From the NCBI GenBank assembly GCA_028291645.1, contig JAQGNU010000189.1, forward strand, positions 1-34,055: DNA of 34,055 nucleotides, in the 5' to 3' direction. The notes below the pieces were generated by a model that was not told where the DNA came from, made no database searches, and was given only the letters and a program-made list of their open reading frames with translations. The stretch is from Nevskia sp. Lineage in GTDB: Bacteria > Pseudomonadota > Gammaproteobacteria > Nevskiales > Nevskiaceae. Of the stretch, positions 1-8,139 are shown in pieces (within the stretch, counting starts at the first letter, position 1; every line of letters begins with the position of its first letter). The position numbers and the translations under genes were made by a program.

Positions 1-155
1 GAACCCATGAATTACCCAGAGACCGGTGCCGTCCGCGATCCACGATCGCCGCGCGTCCATTGCTGATCGCATTTAATTTTCCCCCTGAACACATCCATGT
101 ATATCCAACTGCGCCTTTGCGTCGATGTTGGATGCCATGCCGACTTTTTTAAGTT

Positions 156-278
156 TTACAGACAGCTAACCAGAATCGCACCGAAACAAATACCAGCGAC
201 GAAAGCAACTGCAGCCCATTTGTAGCGGGGCTTGATGCGTACGCTTGCTGTTGTGTAATCATAATAACTAATAGCCAT
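156..278 (-). CDS. Putative 40-residue single-pass membrane protein
   Basis: This short frame encodes 40 residues. A polar, tyrosine-rich N-terminus (MAISYYDYTTASVRIKPRYK) is followed by one hydrophobic helix of about 19 residues that runs almost to the C-terminus. A GAGG-containing purine stretch lies about a dozen bases upstream of the ATG. The layout of short basic N-terminus, one TM helix and stop is typical of small inner-membrane proteins. I recognise no family and infer no function. It stands alone between the tRNA-Lys terminator and the left edge. A longer overlapping frame on the same strand looks less protein-like. Conservation in related genomes would decide whether it is real. Confidence 0.35.
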   Translation of the reverse strand: MAISYYDYTTASVRIKPRYKWAAVAFVAGICFGAILVSCL

Positions 279-471
279 GCTTGCCACCCCTCGGAACTTG
301 CTTCCGTTTCACGTGAAAAGCGCCCTACACTCGATTCGACGTGTGCAAGCTCCGTGCCTATTTTACCGACGGAATGAGGAAGGGCGCATGGATGAAATCG
401 CTCTATGAAACCTGCCGGAAATTGGCACTTGAGCTTAGGCGAACGCTTGTCGTTGCCGCAGCCGACCCAAC

Positions 472-504
472 AAAAAAAGGACTTCCGCAATCTGCGCAAG
501 TCCT
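472..504 (-). terminator. Rho-independent terminator after tRNA-Lys
   Basis: Read on the minus strand, AGGACTT pairs with AAGTCC(T), and an inner GCG/CGC-containing stem continues the hairpin. It is followed directly by a run of seven T. It lies 9 bp beyond the tRNA-Lys 3' end, so it should end the tRNA-His to tRNA-Lys transcript. Confidence 0.8.
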
Positions 505-512
505 CGATTGAT

Positions 513-588
513 TGGTGGGCTGTCCCAGACTCGAACTGGGAACCTACTGATTAAGAGTCAGCTGCTCTACCGATTGAGCTAACAGCCC
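513..588 (-). tRNA. tRNA-Lys (anticodon CUU)
   Basis: This is a 76-nt cloverleaf on the minus strand. The acceptor stem GGGCTGT pairs with ACAGCCC, the discriminator is A, and CCA is encoded. The anticodon loop CTCTTAA gives anticodon CTT, which reads AAG. The T-arm GTTCGAGTC is standard. It lies 19 bp downstream of tRNA-His and is probably cotranscribed with it. Confidence 0.95.
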
Positions 589-607
589 ACGCTGCCTTGC
601 ATTTTTT

Positions 608-685
608 TGGGGTGGACGATGGGACTCGAACCCACGACCTCCGGAATCACAATCCGGAGCTCTAACCAACTGAGCTACGCCCACC
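608..685 (-). tRNA. tRNA-His (anticodon GUG)
   Basis: This is a minus-strand cloverleaf with anticodon loop TTGTGAT (anticodon GTG). The discriminator is C73, and an extra 5' G (G-1) pairs with it, which is the hallmark of bacterial tRNA-His. CCA is encoded. The acceptor stem has one G-U pair. Confidence 0.95.
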
Positions 686-799
686 ACAGCCATCAAGTTT
701 AGCTGATCCTTCGGCCAACAGAAAAGCTTTATCGTCTTCCAGCAGTATTTCGAGCAGTTTCCTCAAGCCGAAGCGGCCGATCGCGCAAAGATCGTCGTT

Positions 800-1711
800 T
801 CACGTCTGCAGACCGCCGAGCCGGGTGATCAAATCGTCGAGCAGACCGCCGAGTTCGCCGATCATCAAAGTCACGCTGGCATCGAATTCGTCGGCCTCGG
901 TTTGACGACTGCTTCGCTGATCAGTGCTGCCATCGTCGTCCATCGCCTGAAAGCGCAAGCGCTTGATCGCCAATTTCTCGGTCAACACGAATGACAGACG
1001 CTCACGCCAGATCAAACCAAGCTTGCTAACCGTCTTGCCGCCCTTGATCAGCGAACGGATTTCGGCACCGTCCAGGCCGTGGCGAACGTAGCGCACCGCG
1101 GCCGCACCCTGCTCGCCGCCGATGAGTTCGCAATCCTGATCCAGCGCAAATTCTGCAGACACACGTCCGGCCATCAGCCAGGTGGTCATCGCTGCACTCA
1201 CAGCAGTTTGCGTGATCAGCGGAGTCGCGGGAAATTCGCCTAAATCGGTGCGCAGCGCGCCAGCGACTTCTTCAGCGACTTTCGGCGTCGGCGAATCGAC
1301 GATGAAGCGTCGTCGTGCCGGGTCCAACCAGGCGCGAATCGATTTCTCGCGGACGAACGCACGCGGCCGCAACTCGTCAGCGATGCGCTCCTTCAGATCG
1401 CGCATCTGCTTGCGGCCGAGCGCAAAGCCCTGCTGCTGCTCGATCTGCGCTGCTTTCTGTTTCGCCGCCTGATTGATCACCGCTGCCGGCAACAATTTCT
1501 GTTGCACCCCAAGCGTGACCAGCATGTTGCTGTCCTGCTTGTAGACCCAGCCGCTGTCGGGTGTGGGCAACTGCCAGCCCTGGCTTTGCATGCTGGCGGC
1601 GTTGCACGGCAGCAAAGGATGCGCGGCGAGCGCCTCCTCCAGCTTGGCGGGGCTGACTTCCCAGCTGGGTGCCATCGTGAACAACTGCAGATTTTTGAAC
1701 CAGATCGACAT
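800..1711 (-). CDS. rdgC: Recombination-associated protein RdgC
   Basis: The product has 303 residues, the same length as E. coli RdgC. RdgC proteins form a ring-shaped dimer that binds duplex DNA without sequence preference and limits RecA-dependent recombination. The N-terminus MSIWFKNLQLF matches the family start, so I chose the ATG at 1711 over an upstream in-frame start at 1780. Other family-like stretches are the central QMRDLKERIADELRPRAF segment and the LIWRERLSFVLTEKLAIKRL segment near residue 245. The gene stands alone between tRNA-His and tRNA-Arg on the same strand. The family is common in beta- and gammaproteobacteria. No key residue appears to be missing. Confidence 0.93.
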   Translation of the reverse strand: MSIWFKNLQLFTMAPSWEVSPAKLEEALAAHPLLPCNAASMQSQGWQLPTPDSGWVYKQDSNMLVTLGVQQKLLPAAVINQAAKQKAAQIEQQQGFALGRKQMRDLKERIADELRPRAFVREKSIRAWLDPARRRFIVDSPTPKVAEEVAGALRTDLGEFPATPLITQTAVSAAMTTWLMAGRVSAEFALDQDCELIGGEQGAAAVRYVRHGLDGAEIRSLIKGGKTVSKLGLIWRERLSFVLTEKLAIKRLRFQAMDDDGSTDQRSSRQTEADEFDASVTLMIGELGGLLDDLITRLGGLQT

Positions 1712-1857
1712 TGAATTAATTTGAGTTGCGACGCGCACGACGGCGACAAAAAGCCTTGCCGCCGACAACGAGTCCGGCATCAGGAAACGGGGAGGCCGAC
1801 ACTCTATCGCAGATGCGTGCAGTCGGTAGATGCAGGGCGCGATCCGAGGCCCTGAGT

Positions 1858-1934
1858 TGGTGCGCCTGGCTGGATTCGAACCAGCGACCCCGGACTTAGA
1901 AGGTCCGTGCTCTATCCAGCTGAGCTACAGGCGC
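1858..1934 (-). tRNA. tRNA-Arg (anticodon UCU)
   Basis: This is a 77-nt minus-strand cloverleaf. The acceptor stem GCGCCTG pairs with CAGGCGC, the discriminator is A, and CCA is encoded. The anticodon loop CTTCTAA gives TCT, which reads AGA. It lies upstream of rdgC in the same direction, with about 145 bp between them. Confidence 0.95.
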
Positions 1935-2285
1935 GTGATGCGGATTCTAAGCCAGGCGCCGTGTAATGGCCTCATCGCAACTACGCGGCTTTAATATGTC
2001 GGTGTACTCTGCACGATCGTGATGCAGGGGGTGCATGGTGGCGCGGGGACGATCGCCTAACCGTGTCTGCGTATGCGGGAGGACTGCGAACGATCTGCGT
2101 GGATGTGATTTTGCCGCGAGCACAGGACCTGACAGCCGGCTCAGCGACAGATACCGCACCGTTGGTCGGCAAAACGATTCCACCCGGCGCCGGCTGCGGC
2201 ATAGGCTCTAAGCAAGAACAATTGCAACGCTGGCGCGCGAAACGGTTCGCGCAAGATCAACGAGCGCAGAAGGGGGTAGTTATCG
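1935..2285. other. Intergenic region between tRNA-Arg and a lipoprotein gene
   Basis: I see no convincing gene here. It should hold the leftward promoter of tRNA-Arg and the rightward promoter of the lipoprotein gene, but neither has clear -35/-10 hexamers. A purine-rich AAGGGGG ribosome binding site lies near 2270, just before the next gene. Confidence 0.5.
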
Positions 2286-3146
2286 ATGGACATCGCTCAA
2301 TTTAAAGCGGCGGCGATCGGAGCGTTCTGCGCCAGCATGCTGCCGGCGTGCGTCGTCACCGACAACGCGTACTTCGTCAAACCAGACGGCTCGCCGGCCA
2401 CGCTCGCCGGCCTTGCCGAACTGGCCCAGTTGCCACCAGCGACTCAGGCGCTGACCTTGGGAGTGACCTTCAAATCGGCTGGGAAAGTTTCGCCAACCGC
2501 TTCGGATAGCTTGTACCAATCAGTCTGTGGCGGACTGAAGGCGAAAGGGCCCTGGGAGATTCGCCGTATTGGACGCGCTGGCGACGACTTCGCCGCACAG
2601 ATTGCTGCGGTGAAGCCGGTGCCGCTCAACACCGCCACGACGAAGACAGCGACGACAGCGACGAGCCCAGTTGCGAAAATGCTGCCGAGGATCTTGGTAT
2701 TAGTCGAAAACAGTCCGGACACATCTGCCGCCACCACCGCCAGCTACGTGCTCTCCGGCATGACCTATGGCGGCGCCCGAGTCCATAAGCCGACAGATCG
2801 TTACGACGTCACCATCGCTTACCGTGATGCCGACGGCATCGAACGCATTTATCACGGGCATCAGGATCTGGTGTTCGCAACCGGCTCCAAAATCTTTGGC
2901 CGTGATCCCTCCCCCGGCGAAGGCTACAAGCGCTACGACTCCTCGGTCGCGGCTTTCAACGGCATCGTCGATAACTCGGTCAACGGCACCCGGCGCGGCA
3001 AGGTGACAGTCGGTGCTGCGCATCCGGAACCGACGCCAGCGACTCCGACGCCTGCGCCTGCCGCGCGCCCTTTGGAAGTCAGGAAGCAGGACCTCGCGCC
3101 ACGCCAGAAGGCCGGTATCCGATTGCTCGCGACGGACGAAAAATAG
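2286..3146 (+). CDS. Putative lipoprotein of unknown function
   Basis: The product has 286 residues and I do not recognise the family. A short N-terminal hydrophobic stretch ends in a lipobox-like LPAC (cysteine about residue 22), which suggests lipoprotein export, although the hydrophobic core is weak. The middle has an Ala/Thr-rich linker (about residues 118-130) followed by a folded-looking part with a YDVTIAYRDADG motif. The C-terminal 50 residues start with a Pro/Ala/Thr-rich spacer. An AAGGGGG ribosome binding site precedes the ATG. It is monocistronic and convergent with the DUF1345 gene. A periplasmic or outer-membrane location is inferred from the lipobox alone. Confidence 0.7.
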   Translation: MDIAQFKAAAIGAFCASMLPACVVTDNAYFVKPDGSPATLAGLAELAQLPPATQALTLGVTFKSAGKVSPTASDSLYQSVCGGLKAKGPWEIRRIGRAGDDFAAQIAAVKPVPLNTATTKTATTATSPVAKMLPRILVLVENSPDTSAATTASYVLSGMTYGGARVHKPTDRYDVTIAYRDADGIERIYHGHQDLVFATGSKIFGRDPSPGEGYKRYDSSVAAFNGIVDNSVNGTRRGKVTVGAAHPEPTPATPTPAPAARPLEVRKQDLAPRQKAGIRLLATDEK

Positions 3147-3185
3147 TTGTCTCGCGGCTGACTATCATCAGCGATTTCGATCGAA

Positions 3186-3851
3186 TCAAGATGCGCCGAC
3201 GAGTCCAGCAGAGATATTGATCGCAAATCCGAGTATCGAGGCGTTGAAGATGAATGACACGACGGCGTGCCCGATCACCGTCTTGCGGATCGCCGTCGTA
3301 TTGGTACACACATCCGCCGTCTGACAGGCGACCGCGATGGTGAATGAGAAATAGACGAAGTCCCAGAAGTCCGGCAACTTGGTCTGCGGAAACGTCAGCG
3401 GCCGAGCATCCGGCTTGCTGCTGTAGTAGCGGTCCGCGTAATGCATGGTGAACATCGTCGGCACCAGTGCCCACGAACTGATGATGGTCGTCGCAGCCAG
3501 CGCGATATGTGCACCCCGCCCCGCACCCTCCAGCTGCTTGACGTTGACGAGCAGCGCGAAAATGGCGATCAGGCTCAACAGCGCCGATAGCGTCACCATC
3601 AACAAAATCACGCCGGCGGTCTCGTCTTCTTCCGCGAAGCGTGACCGCATCAAAGCCGGCTGCAGGCGCAGCATCCACTGCCAGACCAAGCCGAGAAACA
3701 TCACCACGCCGCAGTTCCAGCTCACCAGCACGCGCGCCACTGCCGACCAGCCGAGCGGCAGAAACAGAAAAATCACCAGCGCCGCGACAATCGATAGCCA
3801 TAGCCGCATATGACTGCGGGCGAGCTTGTTGAGCGTGGCGGAGGTAAGCAT
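3186..3851 (-). CDS. DUF1345 family integral membrane protein
   Basis: The 221-residue protein has about five hydrophobic segments. Its C-terminal half carries the DUF1345 (PF07077) signature: a SWALVPTMFTMHYADRYY stretch, then PDFWDFVYFSFTIAVACQTADV, which looks like a pore or re-entrant helix, and a final helix that includes NASILGFAINI. The function of the family is not established. Its FxYFSF...QTADV stretch resembles the two-TM ion-channel pore region, which is only suggestive. The ATG at 3851 has an AGGA-type ribosome binding site about 11 bases upstream. The neighbours give no functional clue. Confidence 0.85.
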   Translation of the reverse strand: MLTSATLNKLARSHMRLWLSIVAALVIFLFLPLGWSAVARVLVSWNCGVVMFLGLVWQWMLRLQPALMRSRFAEEDETAGVILLMVTLSALLSLIAIFALLVNVKQLEGAGRGAHIALAATTIISSWALVPTMFTMHYADRYYSSKPDARPLTFPQTKLPDFWDFVYFSFTIAVACQTADVCTNTTAIRKTVIGHAVVSFIFNASILGFAINISAGLVGAS

Positions 3852-3986
3852 GGGCAGACGTTATCCTGGCCTCGATCCATCGAGAAAGTGCAGCTGCTGA
3901 TCGATCTCAGCTGATCGCGACGAGCTGCCCGCTAAGTCAAGCTGTGCAATGAGGCGCGAATTGGATTCGCTGCGACCATAAAGCAA

Positions 3987-4018
3987 TTAGCCCGAAGGTA
4001 CGAATACCTCCGGGCTAA
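3987..4018 (-). terminator. Strong hairpin downstream of tRNA-Ser
   Basis: TTAGCCCG pairs with CGGGCTAA around an inner AGGTA/TACCT stem closed by a CGAA tetraloop. On the minus strand it starts 10 bp after the tRNA-Ser 3' end. The following tract, ATTGCTTTATG, is only weakly T-rich, so this may be a poor intrinsic terminator or a processing hairpin. Confidence 0.6.
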
Positions 4019-4027
4019 CCGATTGAA

Positions 4028-4120
4028 TGGCGGAGAGAGCGGGATTCGAACCCGCGATACAGGGTTTAGCTGTATACACGCTTTCCAGGCGTGCTCCTTC
4101 AACCGCTCGGACACCTCTCC
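4028..4120 (-). tRNA. tRNA-Ser (anticodon GGA)
   Basis: This is a 93-nt class II tRNA with a long variable arm. The acceptor GGAGAGG pairs with the 3' stem, and CCA is encoded. The anticodon loop reads CTGGAAA (anticodon GGA, for UCC/UCU). The T-arm GGTTCGAATCC is standard. Confidence 0.95.
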
Positions 4121-4225
4121 AGGTGATTTCCCCCAAAGGGAACGGAGCGCCAACCTCGAGAAAGTTCAGCCGACGTCGACGCGGCAGCATTTTATAGCAA
4201 GGTGCGATGAACCGCTGCGCTTTGC

Positions 4226-4531
4226 TCAGCTCGTCGGCGGGTTCTGGATGGTGGCCGGCAGCGGCGGCGGTTGGTCGAGGCACTGCACGCGCGTGCCGTT
4301 GTTGGACTTGCGACCACCGGTGAGCAGAATGCCGAATGGAGTGTCGTTGGCGGGTGGCGGTGGCACTTTCAACGCGGTCGGCGACTGCGGCAGGCTAAGG
4401 CCTTCGCCGGCGGCGATCGGCTCGACTGACTGCGCTTTGTCATAGCGTTGCTGGCGCAGGCAATAAGATTCCGAGGCGCAACCAGCCAGCAGCACGCTGC
4501 TCGCAATCAGGCAATTAAATACAAGCTTCAC
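4226..4531 (-). CDS. Small lipoprotein in the BamC (NlpB) position after dapA
   Basis: The product has 101 residues. The signal peptide ends in the lipobox LLAGC (cysteine about residue 18). The mature part is short, cysteine-containing and proline-rich. The GTG start shares its last bases with the dapA stop codon in a GTGA overlap, so translation is probably coupled. In E. coli the gene directly after dapA encodes BamC, a 344-residue lipoprotein of the outer-membrane protein assembly complex. This protein sits in the same position but is less than a third as long, so it could be a reduced BamC-like protein or an unrelated lipoprotein. I cannot confirm homology by eye. Confidence 0.75.
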   Translation of the reverse strand: MKLVFNCLIASSVLLAGCASESYCLRQQRYDKAQSVEPIAAGEGLSLPQSPTALKVPPPPANDTPFGILLTGGRKSNNGTRVQCLDQPPPLPATIQNPPTS

Positions 4532-5406
4532 GAACTCACTCCAGACGCACGCAGGGCTGCGCGCACCGTTGCATGGTACTCGGTTGCCAGTGGCACCAGC
4601 GGTAGACGAATGCCGGCGGGAATCAGACCCATCTGATTCAGCGCCCACTTCGCCGGGATCGGATTCGGCTCGACGAACAGATCCTTGTGCAGCGGCGCGA
4701 GCTGAGCGTCCAGTTTTTCGGCGGCAGCACGATCGCCTGCCAATGCCGCGGCGCACATCTGCTGCATCAGCTTGGGCGCGACGTTGGCGGTGACGGAGAT
4801 ATCACCCCTGCAGCCGAGCAGGATCGACTCGCAAGCAGTGGCATCGTCGCCGGATAGCAGGATGAAGTCCTGCAGCTTCAGATCGAGCAATGCGCGGATG
4901 CGTCCGATCTCGCCCTTGGCTTCCTTGAGACCGATGATGTTGTCGATCGCCGCCAGGCGCGCGACAGTCGCCGGCAGCATGTCGCAACCGGTGCGGCCCG
5001 GCACGTTGTACAGAATGAGCGGCACCGGCACGGCTTCGGCGATCGTCTTGTAGTGACGGTACAGACCTTCCTGCGGCGGCTTGTTGTAATACGGCGTCAC
5101 CAGCAGGCAGGCTTGCGCACCGGCCTTGAGGCCGGCTTCGGTCAGTTCGATGGCTTCGCGGGTGGAGTTCGCACCGGTGCCGGCGATCACCGGCACGCGT
5201 CCTTTGACGACTTCGACGACGCGGCGGATCACCGCCAGATGCTCGTCGACATCGAGAGTTGCTGATTCGCCGGTGGTGCCGACGGCGACGATGCCATCGC
5301 TGCCTTCGGCCAGATGCCATTCGACCAGCCGGTCCAGGGCTTGGAAATCCACGGCACCGCCCTCAACCATGGGCGTTACCAAGGCGACAATGCTGCCTTG
5401 AATCAT
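4528..5406 (-). CDS. dapA: 4-hydroxy-tetrahydrodipicolinate synthase
   Basis: The 292-residue length equals E. coli DapA. The enzyme condenses pyruvate with aspartate semialdehyde, the first committed step of lysine and diaminopimelate synthesis in the cytoplasm. Visible family features are GTTGES (about residues 43-48, with the active-site threonine), YNVPGRTG (tyrosine 133), and the Schiff-base lysine 161 in NIIGLKEAKGE. The ATG at 5406 gives the family N-terminus MIQGSIVALVTPM; an upstream in-frame extension is antisense to gcvR and is rejected. It is divergent from gcvR and overlaps the downstream lipoprotein gene by 4 bp. The arrangement lipoprotein-dapA divergent from gcvR-bcp reproduces the E. 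coli order. Confidence 0.96.
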   Translation of the reverse strand: MIQGSIVALVTPMVEGGAVDFQALDRLVEWHLAEGSDGIVAVGTTGESATLDVDEHLAVIRRVVEVVKGRVPVIAGTGANSTREAIELTEAGLKAGAQACLLVTPYYNKPPQEGLYRHYKTIAEAVPVPLILYNVPGRTGCDMLPATVARLAAIDNIIGLKEAKGEIGRIRALLDLKLQDFILLSGDDATACESILLGCRGDISVTANVAPKLMQQMCAAALAGDRAAAEKLDAQLAPLHKDLFVEPNPIPAKWALNQMGLIPAGIRLPLVPLATEYHATVRAALRASGVSS

Positions 5407-5517
5407 TCGGAAGTTGTAAGGATTGGTTAAAATGGGATTATAGCCAAGCCGGCACATCCCTCGCCCTCGTGGCGGCACATTATTTTCTAGAGCCGACGTT
5501 TGAATATTCCCTCTGCA

Positions 5518-6057
5518 ATGCCCTCCACCGACAACCTGCTGTCGATCTCCGTGCTCGGGAGACCACGGCCGCAACTGGCGCTCGAACTGTTTAAAGCGAT
5601 CCGCGAGCGCGGCGGTGAAGTGGAGGATTGCCGCATTGCACCGGTCGGCGATCTGCTGACTGCCAACCTGGTCGTCTCCGGCAACTGGAGCACGCTCGGC
5701 CGGCTCGAGACTGCATTGCCCGGCGTCGCCGAAAAGCTCGAACTGCAGGTGCGCTTCCAGCGCTCCGGAATGCGCGAACAGAATCCCGAATTCCGCCCCT
5801 ACGCGGCGGACGTGATCGCGCCGCAGCAGCCGGATCTGCTGGTGCATCTGCTGGAGTTTTTCCACGGCCAGGATCTGCAGGTTGCGGAAATGTCGACGCA
5901 GAAATACCAGTCGACCCACACCGGTGCCGGCATGGTGAGCGTGCAGCTGGTACTGCATGTGCCGGTGAACCAGCATCCGCAGGCACTGCGCGAGTCATTC
6001 ATGGACTTGTGCGACGATCTCAATGCGGACGGCATGCTCGATCCGATCAAAACCTGA
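5518..6057 (+). CDS. gcvR: Glycine cleavage system repressor-like ACT-domain protein
   Basis: The protein has about 179 residues and two ACT domains in tandem (about residues 5-80 and 90-175), the architecture of GcvR. In E. coli GcvR binds glycine and modulates the activator GcvA to control the gcv operon. The N-terminus DNLLSISVLG and the second-domain opening PDLLVHLLEFF fit ACT folds. The start is uncertain: a TTG at 5500 is weakly preceded by TAGAG, while the ATG at 5518 has no clear ribosome binding site. I chose the ATG. Its place between dapA (divergent) and bcp (54 bp downstream) matches gcvR in enterobacteria. The regulatory role here is inferred from the family and its neighbours. 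Confidence 0.85.
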   Translation: MPSTDNLLSISVLGRPRPQLALELFKAIRERGGEVEDCRIAPVGDLLTANLVVSGNWSTLGRLETALPGVAEKLELQVRFQRSGMREQNPEFRPYAADVIAPQQPDLLVHLLEFFHGQDLQVAEMSTQKYQSTHTGAGMVSVQLVLHVPVNQHPQALRESFMDLCDDLNADGMLDPIKT

Positions 6058-6111
6058 GCGCCTGATCTCCCAACTGATTGCACGCCTGAACTGGTAACTG
6101 AGAGCGTATCG

Positions 6112-6576
6112 ATGAGCCTGAAAATCGGCGACAAACTGCCGAAGCTGCAATTGCCCGCCAACGGCAGCCGTGAAGTGGGACTGCAGGATTACAAGGGCAA
6201 AAAACTGGTGGTCTACTTCTATCCGAAGGACAACACGCCGGGCTGCACGCTGGAAGGCCAGGATTTCACCGCGCTCTACAAGGACTTCGTCAAGTCTGGT
6301 GCCGACATCGTTGGCGTATCGAAAGACAGTGTGAAGGCGCACGATAACTTCTGCGCAAAATTCGGCTTCCCATTCACACTGCTGTCAGATACCGACGAGA
6401 CGCTGTGCCAGGCCTTCGGTACGATCGTCGAGAAGAGCATGTACGGGCGCAAATACATGGGCATCGACCGCAGCACCTTCCTGTTTGACGGTAAGGGCGT
6501 ATTGCGCCAAGTCTGGCGCAAGGTTTCGCCGAAGGGGCATGCCGCGGAAGTGCTTGCCGCCGTGCAGGCGCTCTGA
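6112..6576 (+). CDS. bcp: Bcp/PrxQ-type peroxiredoxin (thiol peroxidase)
   Basis: The 154-residue protein reduces hydroperoxides through a peroxidatic cysteine in the cytoplasm. The motif YPKDNTPGCTLEGQ places the peroxidatic cysteine at residue 45. E. coli Bcp has its resolving cysteine at position 50 (C-x4-C), but here that position is glutamine. Two other cysteines lie in FCAKFG (near residue 82) and LCQAFG (near residue 101), so resolution must use one of these or an external thiol. The start is the ATG in MSLKIGDKLP. It follows gcvR by 54 bp and may be cotranscribed with it. Confidence 0.95.
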   Translation: MSLKIGDKLPKLQLPANGSREVGLQDYKGKKLVVYFYPKDNTPGCTLEGQDFTALYKDFVKSGADIVGVSKDSVKAHDNFCAKFGFPFTLLSDTDETLCQAFGTIVEKSMYGRKYMGIDRSTFLFDGKGVLRQVWRKVSPKGHAAEVLAAVQAL

Positions 6577-6649
6577 CTTAATCGCAAAAGCTTTCCTTTG
6601 TCCCACCCGCGCCGTTGGCAATAGTGCCCACGCGCCACGTTTGGCCCTG

Positions 6650-8089
6650 ATGAAAAAGAAAATCTTCGTACTCGACACCAACGTGCTGATGCACGATCCG
6701 AGCTGTCTGTTCCGTTTCGAGGAACACGATCTGTTCATTCCGATGGTGGTGCTGGAAGAACTCGACGCCGCCAAGAAAGGTACCAGCGAAGTCTCGCGCA
6801 ATGCGCGTCAGGTCAGTCGCTTCCTCGACGAGATGATGCGCGGCAAGGATCATTCGCAGATCGAGAAAGGTTTGGCCCTGCCGACGCCGCAGAACAAGAG
6901 CAACAGCATCGCCGTCACCACCAGCAACGGCAACGGCACGCACGTGCCGGTGGTCAGCGGCCGGCTGTTCTTCCAGACGCGTCCGCCCGATGCTTCGCTG
7001 CCGGAAATCCTGCCGGGCAACAAACCCGACAACAGCATTCTGCTGACCGCGCTCGGCTTGCACACGCAGCATCCGGCGCGGCAGATCACGCTGGTGTCGA
7101 AAGACATCAACCTGCGCATCAAGGCAGCGATCGTCGGCGTCCACACCGAGGACTACAGCAACGATCAGGTGCTGGACGATCTCGATCTGCTGTACACCGG
7201 TTACAGCGAACTGCCGGCGGATTTCTGGCAGACGCACGGCGAGAAGATGGAGTCCTGGCAGGACGATCGCGGTCGCGCCTGCTACCGCGTCACCGGGCCC
7301 AGCGTCAAAGACTGGCACGTCAATCAATTCCTGTATCTGCCGGATGAAGTCGAGCGCGGCCTCGAGCTGAGCGTACAAGGCGCCGGCGATCCGGCTTCCT
7401 TGCGTGTGATCCGTGACTACCGCAGCGGCAAGACGCCGGTCTGGGGGATCCACGCGAAGAATCGTGAACAGAACTTCGCGCTGAATCTGCTGCTCGATCC
7501 GGAAGTCGATTTCGTCACCCTGCTCGGCGCCGCTGGTACCGGCAAGACGCTGCTGACGCTGGCCGCCGGTCTGGCGCAGACGCTGGACGAGCCGCGCTAT
7601 CGCGAAATCATCATGACGCGCGTCACCGTGCCGCTGGGCGAAGACATCGGCTTCCTGCCCGGCACTGAAGAGGAAAAGATGACGCCCTGGATGGGCGCCT
7701 TGATGGACAATCTCGAAGTGCTCACGCAAACCAGCAATGCCGGCGACTGGGAACGCGCTGCCACCAACGATCTACTGAGCAAGCGCATCAAGATCCGCTC
7801 GCTCAACTTCATGCGCGGCCGCACCTTCCTGAACCGCTTCATCATCATCGACGAGGCGCAGAATCTCACCGCCAAGCAGATGAAGACGCTGATCACGCGC
7901 TGCGGTCCGGGCAGCAAGATGGTATGCCTCGGCAATCTTGCACAGATCGATACACCGTATCTGTCGGAAACCACTTCCGGCCTAACCTACGTGGTCGACC
8001 GTTTCCGCGGCTGGCCGCACGGCGGCCATGTGACGCTGGCGCGCGGCGAGCGTTCACGCCTGGCGGCGTTCGCTTCCGACGTGCTGTAG
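6650..8089 (+). CDS. PIN-domain PhoH family ATPase
   Basis: The product has 479 residues and two domains. The N-terminal PIN nuclease-like domain starts with KIFVLDTNVLMHDP (acidic residue at position 9) and spans about residues 1-150. The C-terminal P-loop ATPase of the PhoH family has Walker A GAAGTGKT near residue 295 and Walker B IIIDEAQN near residue 400. PIN-PhoH (PhoH2-type) proteins elsewhere have been described as ATP-dependent RNA helicases with ribonuclease activity. The ATG at 6650 is chosen because the PIN fold starts at once; an upstream in-frame extension overlaps bcp. It lies 73 bp after bcp and could be read from the same transcript. Its target RNA is unknown. Confidence 0.92.
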   Translation: MKKKIFVLDTNVLMHDPSCLFRFEEHDLFIPMVVLEELDAAKKGTSEVSRNARQVSRFLDEMMRGKDHSQIEKGLALPTPQNKSNSIAVTTSNGNGTHVPVVSGRLFFQTRPPDASLPEILPGNKPDNSILLTALGLHTQHPARQITLVSKDINLRIKAAIVGVHTEDYSNDQVLDDLDLLYTGYSELPADFWQTHGEKMESWQDDRGRACYRVTGPSVKDWHVNQFLYLPDEVERGLELSVQGAGDPASLRVIRDYRSGKTPVWGIHAKNREQNFALNLLLDPEVDFVTLLGAAGTGKTLLTLAAGLAQTLDEPRYREIIMTRVTVPLGEDIGFLPGTEEEKMTPWMGALMDNLEVLTQTSNAGDWERAATNDLLSKRIKIRSLNFMRGRTFLNRFIIIDEAQNLTAKQMKTLITRCGPGSKMVCLGNLAQIDTPYLSETTSGLTYVVDRFRGWPHGGHVTLARGERSRLAAFASDVL

Positions 8090-8139
8090 CGCGTGCACGC
8101 TGCAAACGCTATTGATATGAAAGTGGGGAGAGAGCCGCC

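Noticed and set aside
1..72. Open frame on the minus strand running off the left edge
   Set aside because: Only 24 codons are visible, with no recognisable motif and a poorly placed ribosome binding site.
149..499. 116-residue minus-strand frame
   Set aside because: It crosses the tRNA-Lys terminator hairpin and has no protein-like pattern; the 40-residue frame inside its span is more plausible.
6578..7729. 383-residue frame antisense to the PhoH gene
   Set aside because: It is a GC-driven shadow; the sense strand carries clear PIN and P-loop motifs.
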